A stretch of DNA of 64,000 nt, taken from the NCBI RefSeq assembly GCF_001680005.1, contig NC_033563.1, positions 744,001 through 808,000 of the forward strand, in the 5' to 3' direction. The DNA comes from Plasmodium coatneyi (Eukaryota; Apicomplexa; Aconoidasida; Haemosporida; Plasmodiidae). Below, piece by piece: positions 12,101 to 24,324 of this stretch; positions within the stretch are counted from its first letter, which is position 1; the number at the start of each line of letters is the position of its first letter. The notes beneath the pieces were generated by a model. It did no database searches. It was not told the DNA's origin and saw nothing but the letters and a program-made list of their open reading frames with translations. The translations under genes were made by a program, and so were the position numbers.

Positions 12101-12621
12101 AACACGTACCTAGTTTTCTCCTCTTTATTGTAATTCCTGTCATTATTGTCTTCGTTATGGCTGCCACTTGGAGTGTTATTCTCATTTCTGTTTCTTCCAG
12201 TCGTATCACACACATCACCGCAGTTCCCAATGTTGCAATCATGCTTCGGTTCTACTTCTATGGGAACAATTTGATCATCCCTAACTTCTAAATTTCCTTT
12301 TTCTTCATTTCCGTTTGCTAATGAAGAACCTGAACTTCCGCTTTTAACAACATTTGTCGAATTTGAACTTATGCATATAACTTCTTCTTTTTTCCCATTC
12401 ACTTCGGTTAAATCATAAAAATTGTTTAATTCGTTTTTTTCGTGGTTCCTTTGCTCCGATGAGTGCTCCGTTTCTTGGGAGATATCATAAAAAGCATTCT
12501 CCCTGTTTACAACACACACATTGCGAATTTTTTCTTCAGAATTTTCTTCTTGAGTTCCTGATTTGGAATCAATGGATACTTCTACGTTATAATTTTTATC
12601 TTCCTCTAAATCATTGATCAT
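9142..12621 (-). CDS. Large Asn-rich RING-H2 finger protein, putative E3 ubiquitin ligase
   Basis: Single exon, 1159 residues. The extreme C-terminus (about residues 1110-1157) is a RING-H2 finger: CSIC, then PCTHNFHKAC, then CPIC, with Cys-x2-Cys, Cys-x-His-x2-His-x2-Cys and Cys-x2-Cys spacing. Such fingers recruit ubiquitin-conjugating enzymes, so an E3 ligase role is expected. A second small zinc finger lies near residues 171-195 (CNICADIM followed by HLYAHT, C2H2-like). Most of the rest is Asn/Ser-rich low complexity, unusually so for a moderate-GC Plasmodium. One block (about nt 9800-10050) is instead Pro/Gly/Ala/Val-rich and GC-rich. The gene is the last before the long gene-free centromeric tract. 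Substrates are unknown. Confidence 0.9.
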   Translation of the reverse strand: MINDLEEDKNYNVEVSIDSKSGTQEENSEEKIRNVCVVNRENAFYDISQETEHSSEQRNHEKNELNNFYDLTEVNGKKEEVICISSNSTNVVKSGSSGSSLANGNEEKGNLEVRDDQIVPIEVEPKHDCNIGNCGDVCDTTGRNRNENNTPSGSHNEDNNDRNYNKEEKTRYVLCNICADIMEKSIFQDHLYAHTLESPEKNEQNEQNCAYGKQNNLNNGLFDTRNKSFYTNFNSDRSKQNRCALKRSFNNTTYAFNNSEIILTDNNEHHAEDDRIFDMIYNYNSNLDRFRNNPAVINKRNNNSVISISEKKSNMVDSRNNFCNKGVSAQNIIEMVNSGENKVEDTLSASRNVTRNDAGERSVPNKLEANRTAVDNYLSAMRESLYAIFPDPNASSFENSTTSNNTDDYKNEEHLSSIINDIHSMISAIQANVKRAAEKSNNRVNINSASADIDSFVNKSMNSILTDINDIKGTNRNGKNDHSVENVLSKKLKKIYQSLDNVNKKINAAIENNNTDGRNSIANSISGGILNRISITIVNSTDGGNGSEVPSASVTHSSNGNVNISRSNSYRDSNSSGEPTNRGRQNNFYSTSGPGTQEFSGTNGSTFFHNQNVFSHESFFTGIPADSAHTYFNQSCASPYSQIVRTESGSINDINYLYSNLVDRYPCICENSGFSHFDNNSNNIWPLRRVTNSNTYRTSNDSPNSRSIKEANNVSMNSNMFNYRNEGSNNGRNNISPINNGRNTSNPVNETMGYNLINNGVGVYPADPPSNNPFLFMVNRQNRNIRSDVRTNQVVNTIRNNYSFISTSRNSMSNRNANQGRERIHNGNSNIGTTSIININNFNCVTTNNNYNNNNNRTAAMAGAVGAPIGPAVPVGSPVGTPVGFPAVGATVNAAVMVARELAGPPGPRTGGRAGTIAGGPCGQGVAPAVLGPPTSTCSSRVSTTTVRANTEGNLDPLFSYHVFPPRGASRTNRTNGASSNGSRANNNGNMNNNNIPTNRIRNVNSGSEMPSSLSASSAEDVTISSNTQRAADNLFGANLRREQTLTRSHERTNRIVSRTTRGVANVSSSAREQPASGNKKIGTRAKLKENNDYLIVHFDIKKNENNNLKICSICYENYQHNESLIFLPCTHNFHKACIIEWINKKSTCPICKINIKNF

Positions 12622-15600
12622 TTTAAAAAACTGCCTTTCCGTTGCGATTTTTTTTTTTAAGCTCTTTTTTATAATTCCTTTTTTATGCGTTTTTTGAAGT
12701 GTTTCCGACGCGCCTTTTACGTGTTTTTTTAATTAAATAATTTTTTTTTCCGTCTCAAATGAGAATCACAGGAGAATGCATGCTTTATATATATTTTTAT
12801 TCTTCATGTAGACTTCCAAAAATGCGTATGTTTTCCATTGGACCATATGAAAAATGGTTGCAAATAAAAAAATTCTGTGTAAAATTTTCCTTGTGGGTAA
12901 AAAAATTATGATGTAAATAAATTTCGAGAAAACTAAAATTTTCAAGTGAACGTAAAATCGAAATGTCATTCGTATCCCTTCACATACAAAACTTATGGGC
13001 TTCTATATAATGAATTATAAGCACAAAAATTCGAGCTGTACATATATAAATACGTATTTATGTAGGCATATGCGAATATATATTTATATATATATACATG
13101 CATTACTACAATTTTTTTCGACTTTTTTAATGTATTACATTAATTTTTTCGCAAACGTAAAATTTACGAATAAACAATTTTAAAAATTTTTTCTGTACTT
13201 AAAAACGTTCAAAAAGAATTTATCGTTTTCAACAAATTTAAAAAAGAGTTGCATAAGAAGTGTACAGGTGTTTTGTTCTGAATTCTTCTGCATGCGGCTT
13301 TTTACATTATGTATACCTATCCGTATACATAAAATAACACCTTTTACATAAGAAGTTTTTTTTCTATTGTATTTTTACTGGGACGTGAATTTGTACAGAT
13401 GTTTTCTTTAAAGTTGCTAAAACTTATATTCAAAAGGCATAAATACTTCTTAGCATATTTCTCAAAAAGGCAAAAGTGGTAGACTTGCTTATGGGGAATT
13501 TTATTTTATTTTTTATTTTCGCTTAATTTTTAACTCTTTTGTTCACATATAAAAATGTACACTGGGTTCCACATACTGTATTATAACTCATGCACGTAAG
13601 AATTATAGAGCTGCCATTTCACCGTCATTTTTTTCATAACTTCATTTGCAACCCACTTCTTGGTGCACATGTACATAAATTTTTGCATGTAATAAATCAT
13701 CACGCAGTCCACAATGGGATGTAATGAACTCGATGCCTTAACATAAAAGACGTTCACATGTGTACTTATCTTTTTGTTTATTGCATTGCTATAAACGTAT
13801 TAATTTAGTGGACGGAAGGATGAAAGACCATGTGGCTGATCGAACAGTTATTGTTATTGCCTCTGCCTTTTTACAAGCATGTGACAGTTGTTTCTATGTG
13901 GTTCCATGAAAATAGGCTTATGTGTTCTTACATAATAATTTGAGGAAGCACATTACACGTTTACAAAAGGATATTTTCTTTTGGTCTTTTATCTTCAATA
14001 AGATAGAACGAACAAATACGTAAATAAAATTTACACAGTACAGTGTATTAAAAATATTTAAAGGACTTCTGCCCTTTTTTTTCGAATTTAAATTGAATGA
14101 CTTTCTTTGTGTCCTCTTTAAGAACAAATATTTTTTGCCGCCTGTACATGTCATTCTTTTTTTCCTATTAAAAAATAAATGCTTATTTTGCAAAAATCGA
14201 AAATAACATTCTTTTTATTCTGAAGAGGATAAAAAGCATAATCTTCCCCTCATAAGTTAATATTTTTAAAAAAATTTTATAAAACGTAAATTAAGGAATT
14301 TTATAAAGAGCATAACTCTGTATATTATATTTTCTCCATTCTTCATGCAACATGCATAAGGACTTTTTAATAAACCTCATTAATGATAAAAGCATTACAA
14401 TGAATATATGAGAGCATACTTTAGGAGTTGAACATCTACATTTTATAAATGCATTGAAACAATGCATTATTTATGTTTAAGTACTGTCCTACGTTACAAC
14501 ACATTTTTTGTTAATAAATGGACGAATTCTGAAAAAAAATTATATATGCAAGATATTTTACATCGTTAACGAGTTCCTCGGCTTGAGACAACACATGGTA
14601 CCATATTTTCGTGCGCGTCTTTTGGTTTAATTTTAAGCACACCTTCAAATTTTCATATACATAGCCTCATGTGTAGTTTTTGCATTATTCCCGCTTAACT
14701 CTCTACGTAATGGTGTTATATTTAAAAAAGGAGTGATATTTACATGAGTAATTATTTCTGTAAATGTTCTTTTTCATAAATTACGAAAAAAGAACACACA
14801 CTGTTACATCGAATTTGTTGTAATTAAAGAAAAAACCATTGTATGTCCTGCACACTTGTAATCACATTCATGTACTCTTAAAAGAACGAACATCTATGCA
14901 AAAAATGGGTATGAAGGGGAAATACCTTTTGGTTTTCAGTTCCTACTATCTGCATATTTTTTGTCTACTATATCTTTTTGGAGAGAAACACAAGCATTCT
15001 TCTGCATACAACAATCTATTTAATTCTGCCCACGTTCAATAAAAAAAAAAAAAATTATCTACAAATATAAAACTTTTTCGTCCGCCATGAATTGTATAGC
15101 CGTAAGATTTAGCCATTTTTTTCAAAGAAAATTACCCAATGTAGACGCAATAAAGGTGTGATTAATAATTGTGCTTTCATAAAACATGCTGAAAAAATGA
15201 ATGCAAAAGGATAATCCACAGAAAGTAAATTTAGACATCAAAGTTAATACTGGGTCAACAACAAAAAAAAAAAAAAAAAAAGATTTAAATAAATTCCATA
15301 ATATTTATGGGACACCTATGATCTTTCTTAAGTTCTTTTGTAGCTTTTACAAGGTTGTACATTTTTCTGTTCTTAACAAGATAGTATACATTTTAACGTG
15401 AATAACACGCTTGTAAATGCATTGCATTGTAATTTTATTTATTCCAACACAAAATAGGTGAACATTTTGTGTTGCACTTCTATATTTTAAAAGGTATTGT
15501 TACGTCTAGATAAGCTTAAAAACATATTTTTTATGCAGTGCAAATATTTTTTAATACTCGCATTTATGTTGCTGCATATGACTGTAGCGTTGAAGCAGTG

Positions 15601-17574
15601 ATTTTGTTTGCTTGTAATATTTCTTATTGTTTCAACTATAACAAAGATGAAAACATTTAAGTTAAACATTTTTCATGCAGGTCTTTTTCGCAATGCTATA
15701 TTATATTCTAGGCCTATTTGGAGGGATGTGCAACTTTTGCATAGTCAGTGTTAATGAAAATATTTTTCGAATTGTACACAAAGAATTTTGCCTTTGAAAG
15801 ATTGAAAGGTAAGCATAAAGTCTACGCAGTTAAATGATTAGAACATATTCTCTTTGATTAATATATAAGAAAATTATATTTTTCTTAAACTTGTTTTACA
15901 TGCATAGGATTAATATAATTTTTAGACAATTTTACTTAAATTGCGCAATTTGCATATTGTGCTAACTCTGAACTTTATAAAATACACAAGTTGTACACAT
16001 TGGGATGTTCTGTTCTGAACAAATTACGGCTTGTTTTGAATCCAAGGTTGAATTTTTAATGAATAAACGCCTTTATAAAAACGATATTAATAAAATAAGT
16101 ATAACCCAAAGTTGCATACATTACCTTTATATTATTGATCACACTGTATACATCGTACGTTATAGAATTTAACACATTGAAAGTAAGCATTTTTAACGAT
16201 TAATCCTTTTTCTAAGCACAACTGTCTGAGCTAAAGACGCCATGAAATATTAAGTCTTAGATATGTTTCCTCCATTTAGGATGAAAATGGAATACTAATA
16301 TAAAGAGAGAAAAATTATAGCGCTTAGGTCATATACAACACTACGCATTAATGCCTAGAAAAAGACGTTTAATTATTCATAAATGAAAGAGATGGGGGGA
16401 AAAAGTTTGGCCTTGGCTCTGATATCTCATATTTATCTAAAATGTGTCTTCATGTAATATGTACTAAATGGGAAAAGGGCATTCATTTTTAAAACGGAAA
16501 AGAGAAATTGGAAGGAAACCATGCTTTAGTTTTAGGTGAACCAAAGGTTATTTTGTTTGCATAAAATGAAAATGAATATAATTTTTTTTTGTCCTTTTTT
16601 GTATTTCCTTATATAACTTTTTTACATCTATAATGCATAAGAGTTTTATCGATTTTATAATAGGATGTTGTTTCTATAAAATTACAAAAATTTTAAAGGT
16701 AAAAAGGGCCGTGTCTTCTATGTTATATTCAAAATGTGTTTATATGTCATGAACTGTATGATATGGTGTTCAATGTCAATTTTTCGTGTCTAAAGGAAAA
16801 TGTAACATAAAACATCCAACATGCTTTCATTTAAAATTTTTGCAATATTAACCACTTAAGATAAAATTTATAAGGTCCAAAAAATGCCAAAGCAGCTAAT
16901 CAGTTGTTCAACTATGTATAAATTATAAAATTCCTAGGATAAGGCAGTCTATAAAAGTAATAACACTGAAACTGCAGATGCATAGAGCACGCCTTATGTG
17001 GAAAATAACATTAGTTCTAAACGAATGTTATGCAAATAGTAGCAATTTTTTCCTCGTCATGGTGTACAATAAACAATTCCACAGGTGAAAATATTCACAC
17101 AATGCAAGGGCACAGAAGACAATTATTTTTTACTTCTTATTGATGCATCCTACAAAAAAATTAAATTAAACGTTGCACCGTTCCTGGTAAAAAATGTTGT
17201 ATTCTGTCACGTACAAATTTTTCTATGGGAGTCCAACTCCCGTTTGCACATGACTGACCGGTATAAGTGATATCGGATAAAGGATAATTAACACTTAATA
17301 ACACATTTATATATGATGATACTCTTGTTCGGTATACACGTTAAGTAAACACCTTTGAAAGAAAATTATTTTAGAAAAAATAAATTTATAACGAAAGAAA
17401 TATGCTTCTTAAAGGTTCTGAATCCAACATAAAAATATGATTTCTTGTAGCAAAATATTAATTACATGGAAGAATTTTTAACCAAGGGAAATATACAGTC
17501 AATATATTAGACATCTAAAACTTGTTAAAAGTCGAATTAAAATAAGTATAATTTACGGACACTTGCGACATGTG
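12622..17574. other. Left pericentromeric gene-free DNA
   Basis: About 5 kb upstream of the RING gene start, running to the AT core. Base composition drops well below that of the genic flanks. Stop codons are frequent in all frames, and the longest ORFs (about 90 codons) look random. I find no tRNA, rRNA or recognisable ncRNA by eye. The first part must hold the promoter of the RING gene. Confidence 0.65.
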
Positions 17575-19870
17575 TAATTTAATAAACAAAAATTATAAAC
17601 AGTACATACAATTAAGCAGTTAAAATTAATTATTTAACATAAATTATAATTTAAAATAAACCTAAATAATAATGTGTATAAAAAATAAATGATTTGCTTG
17701 TGTTATTATTTTTAATATAAAGAAATTATTAATTAAGCAAAATTATTTAAAATAAAAAAATAAGTTGTTTATTGTCTTATAATAAATTTAAAATTTCGTA
17801 ACTAAAAAAAATATCTTGCGTATAAAAAAATATATTTAATTGTAAAAATAATAATAAATAAATAATTCCCAATACAAAAAATTAATTATATATAGCAATT
17901 AAATTAAATTAATATAAATTATTTCTAAAAATAAATATTAAAGTAAAATTAATAAATTAATTAATTTAGGATAAATAAATATATTAATTAAAGATAATAA
18001 ATAAATTAATTAAATTGAATATATATAAATATATATATATATTTATTAATTTAAATTTAAAAAAAAGTTAATTAAATTAAAAATAAATATATATAAGTAA
18101 AATAATTAAATTAAAAAAATGATAATATATTAAATAAAATATGTGCTAATTATATAATAAAATAAATTAAATCTTAATATATATAATAAATAAAAATAAT
18201 TAAAAGTTAAATAAATTAAATAATTATTAAATGTATAATGGCAGTTTAATTTAACAATAAATTTATGATAAAATATAAATAAAAGAATAATTATAATTAA
18301 TCATTTTAAACTTATTAATTAAAAAATAATAAAATAAGTAATTGTTATTTAAAAAAACAATACGTTATTTATTATATTAATTTAATTAATAACATATAAA
18401 TAAATATGTTTAATTTATATTAATTATATTAATTTTAATTTTTAATATATATATTATAATTGTATTATTAATTTTCACTTATAATAAATATAATGAAATA
18501 TATATTAATATATTTAATTATAAAAAGAGTTATATTAAACACTATAAAAATATAGTAGCTTGAATTATATTATATTTCTTGTATATATATTAATAAAATT
18601 AAATAAAATTAATATTTAAATATAATTAAATTAATTTATTCTAATAAATATATATTCATTATTTATTCTTAATTTAATTTTATTATTAATATACTTTAGA
18701 TATATTTTCATTATTATTAAATAATTAATTATTAATCAATTAAAATTATATAAATGAAATAAATAATTTTATTTAATTCAATTATATATATTATTATTTA
18801 TTTTTAATTATTTGTAGTTTAATTTTATTAATTTATTTTATTATTATTAGTCTTTATTTTAATTTATTTAATAATTATATTTTTTTATTTAAGGTTAATT
18901 TATTTATTATTTAATTATTAATTATATTTAATTTGTAATTTCATGATTTCTTATAATCCCTAAAATATTATTAATTAATTTATATTTAATGAATTATAAT
19001 GATTATAACTATAATTAGTATGTAACAATTATTTATTATTATATAATAATTTAATTTAGTATAATATGTTAATAACTATATTTAATGTAGTATTATTAAT
19101 TACAAACTCACATTATTTATAATTATATATACTATATATTTATAATTTAATTAATAATAAGCAATTAAAATTAATTATTTTAATAATTAATTATTTACTA
19201 TTATATTTTAATTTATTTGATTGAATAATTTTAATATTTATTTATAATATTATTTTATTTAACTGTATATAATATTTATTATTATTTTAAAATATATTAT
19301 TTATTTATATAAAGTATATTAAATAATTTTAATATTAACTCTAGTATTTAATTTAAGTTTATTTATTTTTTATTATTAGTTTTAAATTAAAAAAAATATA
19401 TTATATATATTTATTTTTATTTTATTTTTTATAACATTTAATTTATTATATATATTTGCATTTATTTTATTTTATCATATTTAATTTATTATAATATTTT
19501 TCTTAATGTTACTAATTTAAATAATACAAATAATTAATTTATTTTTTTTATTTGTCTATTATTTATTCGTTATTTTATTTATTTTAATTATTTTATTTTT
19601 CTATATTTAATTTTTATTTTAAAATTATATTTATAATAATATAAACTCTTTTATTTATTTATTTTTATATTTTCATTAATTTAATATTATTATATATATT
19701 AATTTAAAATATTGTTTATGCTATAATATATTTTTGCTTATATATTTATTATTTTCCATTTAAATTGTAATATTCATAAATAAGTATATTGGAATTACTT
19801 TCAATTTTTATATTTACCCTTTATATTATTGCTAATGAATTTTATTGTTTTAGTATTATTTTACTATTGT
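17575..19870. other. Putative centromere core (about 2.3 kb, almost pure A+T)
   Basis: From about 17,575 to 19,870 nearly every base is A or T, with only a few G or C per 60 bases. This contrasts sharply with flanking DNA that is merely AT-rich. It holds no ORF and no long tandem array, only short AT-rich motifs. Plasmodium centromeres are known as single blocks of about 2-4 kb of extreme AT content, one per chromosome, set in a gene-free zone. Size, composition, gene-free surroundings and nearness to eIF4E/CTRP all fit. The + strand is A-rich in the left part and T-rich in the right part. The edges are estimates. Confidence 0.85.
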
Positions 19871-22800
19871 TTATTTCTTTTTAACATTAAATATATATAT
19901 TAGGTAATAAGGGTATTACTAAGGTTGTAGAAATTATATTTATTAATGTCTTTTTTAATTATAACTTAAGAACAGAATGAAATAGAGTATAGTTTACTGT
20001 AGATGGATATATGTGTCATAAACACATCATATGAAAATTATATACAAAAGATTATATATATATTTCAAAAAAAAGTATGATGAAATTTTTTTCACTGTGA
20101 AAATTTTAATGTGTAAAGACCTAAGTTTCAGTTAATTGGATATTAACCACATGTTATCATTATATTATCAGTGTTTTAAAATACTTTTTTGAAAAGGAAA
20201 ACATGCATAATTGACAATATTATGCACTAGATAATCTCTCTTATAATATAAAGCCCTTTTTTGTGCCGTTTTAATATTACGTATGCGCATACTGAGTAGG
20301 CGATATTATTCTGGGTCAAGAATTACTTTATTATTATATGTGAGATGTCCACATACTTTTGCAGAGAAGATGTATATGACTTAATTAAAGAGAAACGTTT
20401 CTGAAAAGAGTTTCTACAAAGAAAGAGCTTTATATCTGCTCTATGAAATTAATCTTAAGTTCTTTTTATGCTTAAAGAAATGTAGACATGTCTTTTAGTG
20501 CCAAGTTTGATTAATGACTTTTTATAAGTCCGTATGAAATAACATGTTACAATACATGTCTTTTCTTTTTCATAATGTCCTATTAGCTGAGAATTAGTAG
20601 GTTTTAGAATGATTGCAGTATTCATGCAGAAGAGATTCAACAAGAAAGAGGACACATTAGCATATTCTTTGTTTGGGGGTATAGTAAGAATCGTATAATT
20701 TCTCATGTATTTGCCATTGGCATTGCTTTGAAGCTGTTCATTGCATGTTTTATAAAATAAACATTCTCATCTATAACATTTTTTAATTCAGTAAATAATA
20801 AAGGGAAATAATAAAACATTAAAATGAGAAAAATAAACTAAAATGTATGATAGAACATGCTATATTTTCAGTATGTATTACCAAAGGATTATCCTAACAG
20901 TGTATATGTAAAAGATGCAAAAGCGTTGATTTCTCACAAAAATGAAATACTTAAATTTTTTGAACTCATAACAGAAATTCGTTAAGTAAAACTGATATAT
21001 GTATATTGGACATGTGTAATGCTTTTTCACGTAAGAATGTGAAGAACATATCTTGAAATGAAACCTGAAGTATATTACTTACGTGAGTGCCACATAAAAT
21101 CATGTTGTGAAACATTATACGAAAAGACGAAAAAGAAAGGCAAAAAAAAAAAGAAGGTATGTAAGTGGACTATTATGAATAAAAGAACATTTCATATATT
21201 TTCTACAACACGTTTTTCTGTAATACTTTGATAAATATAAAATTTATTACATAGTTGTTGCGAAAAAACTATCATAGTTGTAGGAACAATAAATATGCAT
21301 CTGACGTTACCACACACTTAAAAAAGTATTTTAGTGATAACTTGTAAACCCTAATGATACTCTCCATTCAACATTTTAAATTAATATATGTAAATGTCCT
21401 CACATGTATGATACATTGTTGTTATGTTCCCTATTTTAGTAATCAATAATACTAAGGCAAATATTGAAAATATAAAGGTCCTAGTTATGTTAGAAAGAAA
21501 AATGGTAATTACCATTTTTATACCCCCTGAACCTTGTAGCAGTTAAGCTCTGTTGCGTGAAAAGTATAAAACGGAATAAAAACACTTCTAAGGTTTTTAA
21601 TATATGCGTTATGAATGCGAAGAAATGTTTGTTATGTGCTTAACGTTTGTTCTTTATTAGATAATAGTAAGAATAGACACCCTGTAAGTTTTTCCTCTTT
21701 TAGAAAATAAGCATTTTGGAAAATAAGAATGAAGAAATTTATCATGCGTATAAAATTATTACATATTTTACAACATTAAAATAACAAGTGTCCAATGAGA
21801 AATGTACATAAAGATGTATATAGTATAATAAACAAAAAGTGCTACTTCTATGGAAGAATGCAATTACACAAATTAGACGCCTGTATTTCTCTCTAACGCT
21901 TATGTCTGCATATATATTTCGTGCCATTTCAAAGATAGTAAGGGATTCTATAGATCAGGTCAAATTAGATTAAAGAATCAATTTAAAATATTTTCCTCCT
22001 GCCCAACATGAGTCTAACACAAGGCAAATAGCTTAATTGTTATTTAGATATAAAAGCCGATTTATACCAATAGGAATAAACATTTACCTTAAAATGAAAA
22101 CAGAAGAAAAGTCTTGTATAATCCATTTAAAGAAGCACGTAACTTTACTGCTACAATTATCAAAAGATAACACGCTCATACAACCTTTCTGAGATTTCAT
22201 TATATCCACGTTTTTACGACCCTTTTTCTTACCGTTGAATGTCAGAAATCTTTTATCTGTGTCTACAATTTCTATAGTATAACCTATCTAGTTTGTGTAA
22301 CGTACCGCTTTTTTAATACAATTATTAAATAAACACCATACATATTTTGAGTAGTTCAAATATTAGAAATGGTGTATGGTAAAGGGGGAATTCCACATGT
22401 CTACAGGTAATTTGTAACGCTCATTATATGTTATGGCATCAAGTGTAATATTTTTGTTTATATGTCTTGTGCTGCGTTTAGTTATGCCCTCTTTAAGAAC
22501 GAGACATTTTTAATAATTATCTTTTTTATACTCTTCATTTATAATTTTATTTTCCCGTTATTTATTTGCATAAAGACACTTCACCCAGCAGAAGACGAAA
22601 GGGAAAATTTCACAAAAATGCATTTGAATCTTCATGTTTAATAGTACATCTCATCGAAACAGTAATGATTGCTATTTAACAAGAAAAAGGAGTTGAATAA
22701 ATAAAAAAAAAAAAATTACAAATGTATTAAGGTTAATAAAACTTTAGTGCGTTCGTGCAGCAATATTCTTTAAGTTGTAATAGAACAAATTACAAATGCT

Positions 22801-24324
22801 AAAGAGGAAACATATGTTCCAAATTTTGAGAAATAACGGTTTCTATAATCGTAGATATCATTCTTTTTTCATTAAAACATGGAATTTTACATTACGATAT
22901 TTCTTATTCTTGCGATAAATTATTTATACATCCTGCATTTATAGCAAACATTTTTAAATTATTCTATGCACGTAGTCTATGGAGTTCCATAAGTTATCAC
23001 TGTCTCTATTATTAATAGCACCTTAATTTTATAGTACTTATGTGCATACATAGATGAATGCGAACCCTACAAATTCATAATTCTTTTTGCTAAAAATGAA
23101 GAAGCCAGACAGAACCAAGCAAAAGCATGAAAAATTTAGCACTTTTAAAGAAGAAAAATAAAAGGTTTTGTTTACTCTGAAACGCGATTATAACGCCATA
23201 ATAACACGATTACAAATCATATTGACGTTTTTTTGGATGATTTAATTGAATACTTGAAAGGGAGTAACAGAACAATTGTGTACCCAAGTTGGGAAGAACA
23301 ATTCGCCTTTATTTTGGCTTTGTGTGCCCATTTAACACCTTTATTTTATTACCCGAACATATTACCTTACAGTGCGCCAGAGCAATTTTTTGAATTGTAA
23401 TTCTAAGATATAAGCAGAAAGACATAGAAGACAGCACATTTAAATGTACATTTAAAAAATATGTATTTGATAATGTAAGCGTGATGAACAATTTTAATAT
23501 GTTACATATGCGAATGTATGTCTTACACTTCTTTTGATGCCCTTTTCCATATTCCATCTATATATAGTTACACTAATTCTTTCTAAAGACCAAGAATAAC
23601 ATAGCTGTTTTGAAAATAAATGTGCATTAAATGAACATTGTCTAACAATTGAATTTTTACCCTTTTGCCCGTTTATAGAAAAATGCTCCCTTAATTTAGT
23701 AGTGTCATAAAATTGAATATGCACTTTTTAGCAAGTGACAGAACAAGAAAATACAAAATAAGAAAAAGGAAGAGAAATATTGTTTTTCTTTTCATCTTCC
23801 GGTTTTTCCTATTGTGAAATATGAATAATTAAATAATACAAGGAAGTACATTTGTTTTATTTGCTTCGTCTAACTTGGTCCATATAACGTTTTATATTCA
23901 TATTAATGTTTTTTGCTTGTGTAAAGTAAATTTGCTTTAATTTTAAGCATGTGTTTTTAAAATGAAAGTACATTTTTTTTTTGGTGCACACGGCAAAAAT
24001 GAATAGATTTATTCTGTAGTATTGGAAACAAAATTAAATACTTAAGTGCACCATCTCAAATCTTTTTTAAAGTTTAAAAAAAAGAAAAAAAATTAGGAAT
24101 TACGCATTAACAAAATATATTTTTTTGCCAAAAATATTTTACACAATTAAAAAGAATTTTAGCATTAAAAAGAAATGTAAAAATTGTTATACTACGAGAA
24201 AATTATTTGACAATTTTTTTAATATCTTACTGTTCATTTGCGTTTTTTCTTGGTTATTTAAAACTATAGTATGTAACATTTGAAAAATGAAATTTACGGA
24301 GTAAGACTGCAAGGAAAATAAAAA
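19871..24324. other. Right pericentromeric gene-free DNA
   Basis: About 4.4 kb between the AT core and the next gene. It is AT-rich but more complex than the core, with stops in all frames and no ORF above about 85 codons. I see no recognisable RNA gene. Its last part should contain the promoter of the basic protein gene that begins at 24,325. Confidence 0.65.

Noticed and set aside
13918..14193. 91-codon minus ORF in the left pericentromere
   Set aside because: AT-rich Lys/Phe/Asn composition, no motif, and isolated in a gene desert; expected by chance.
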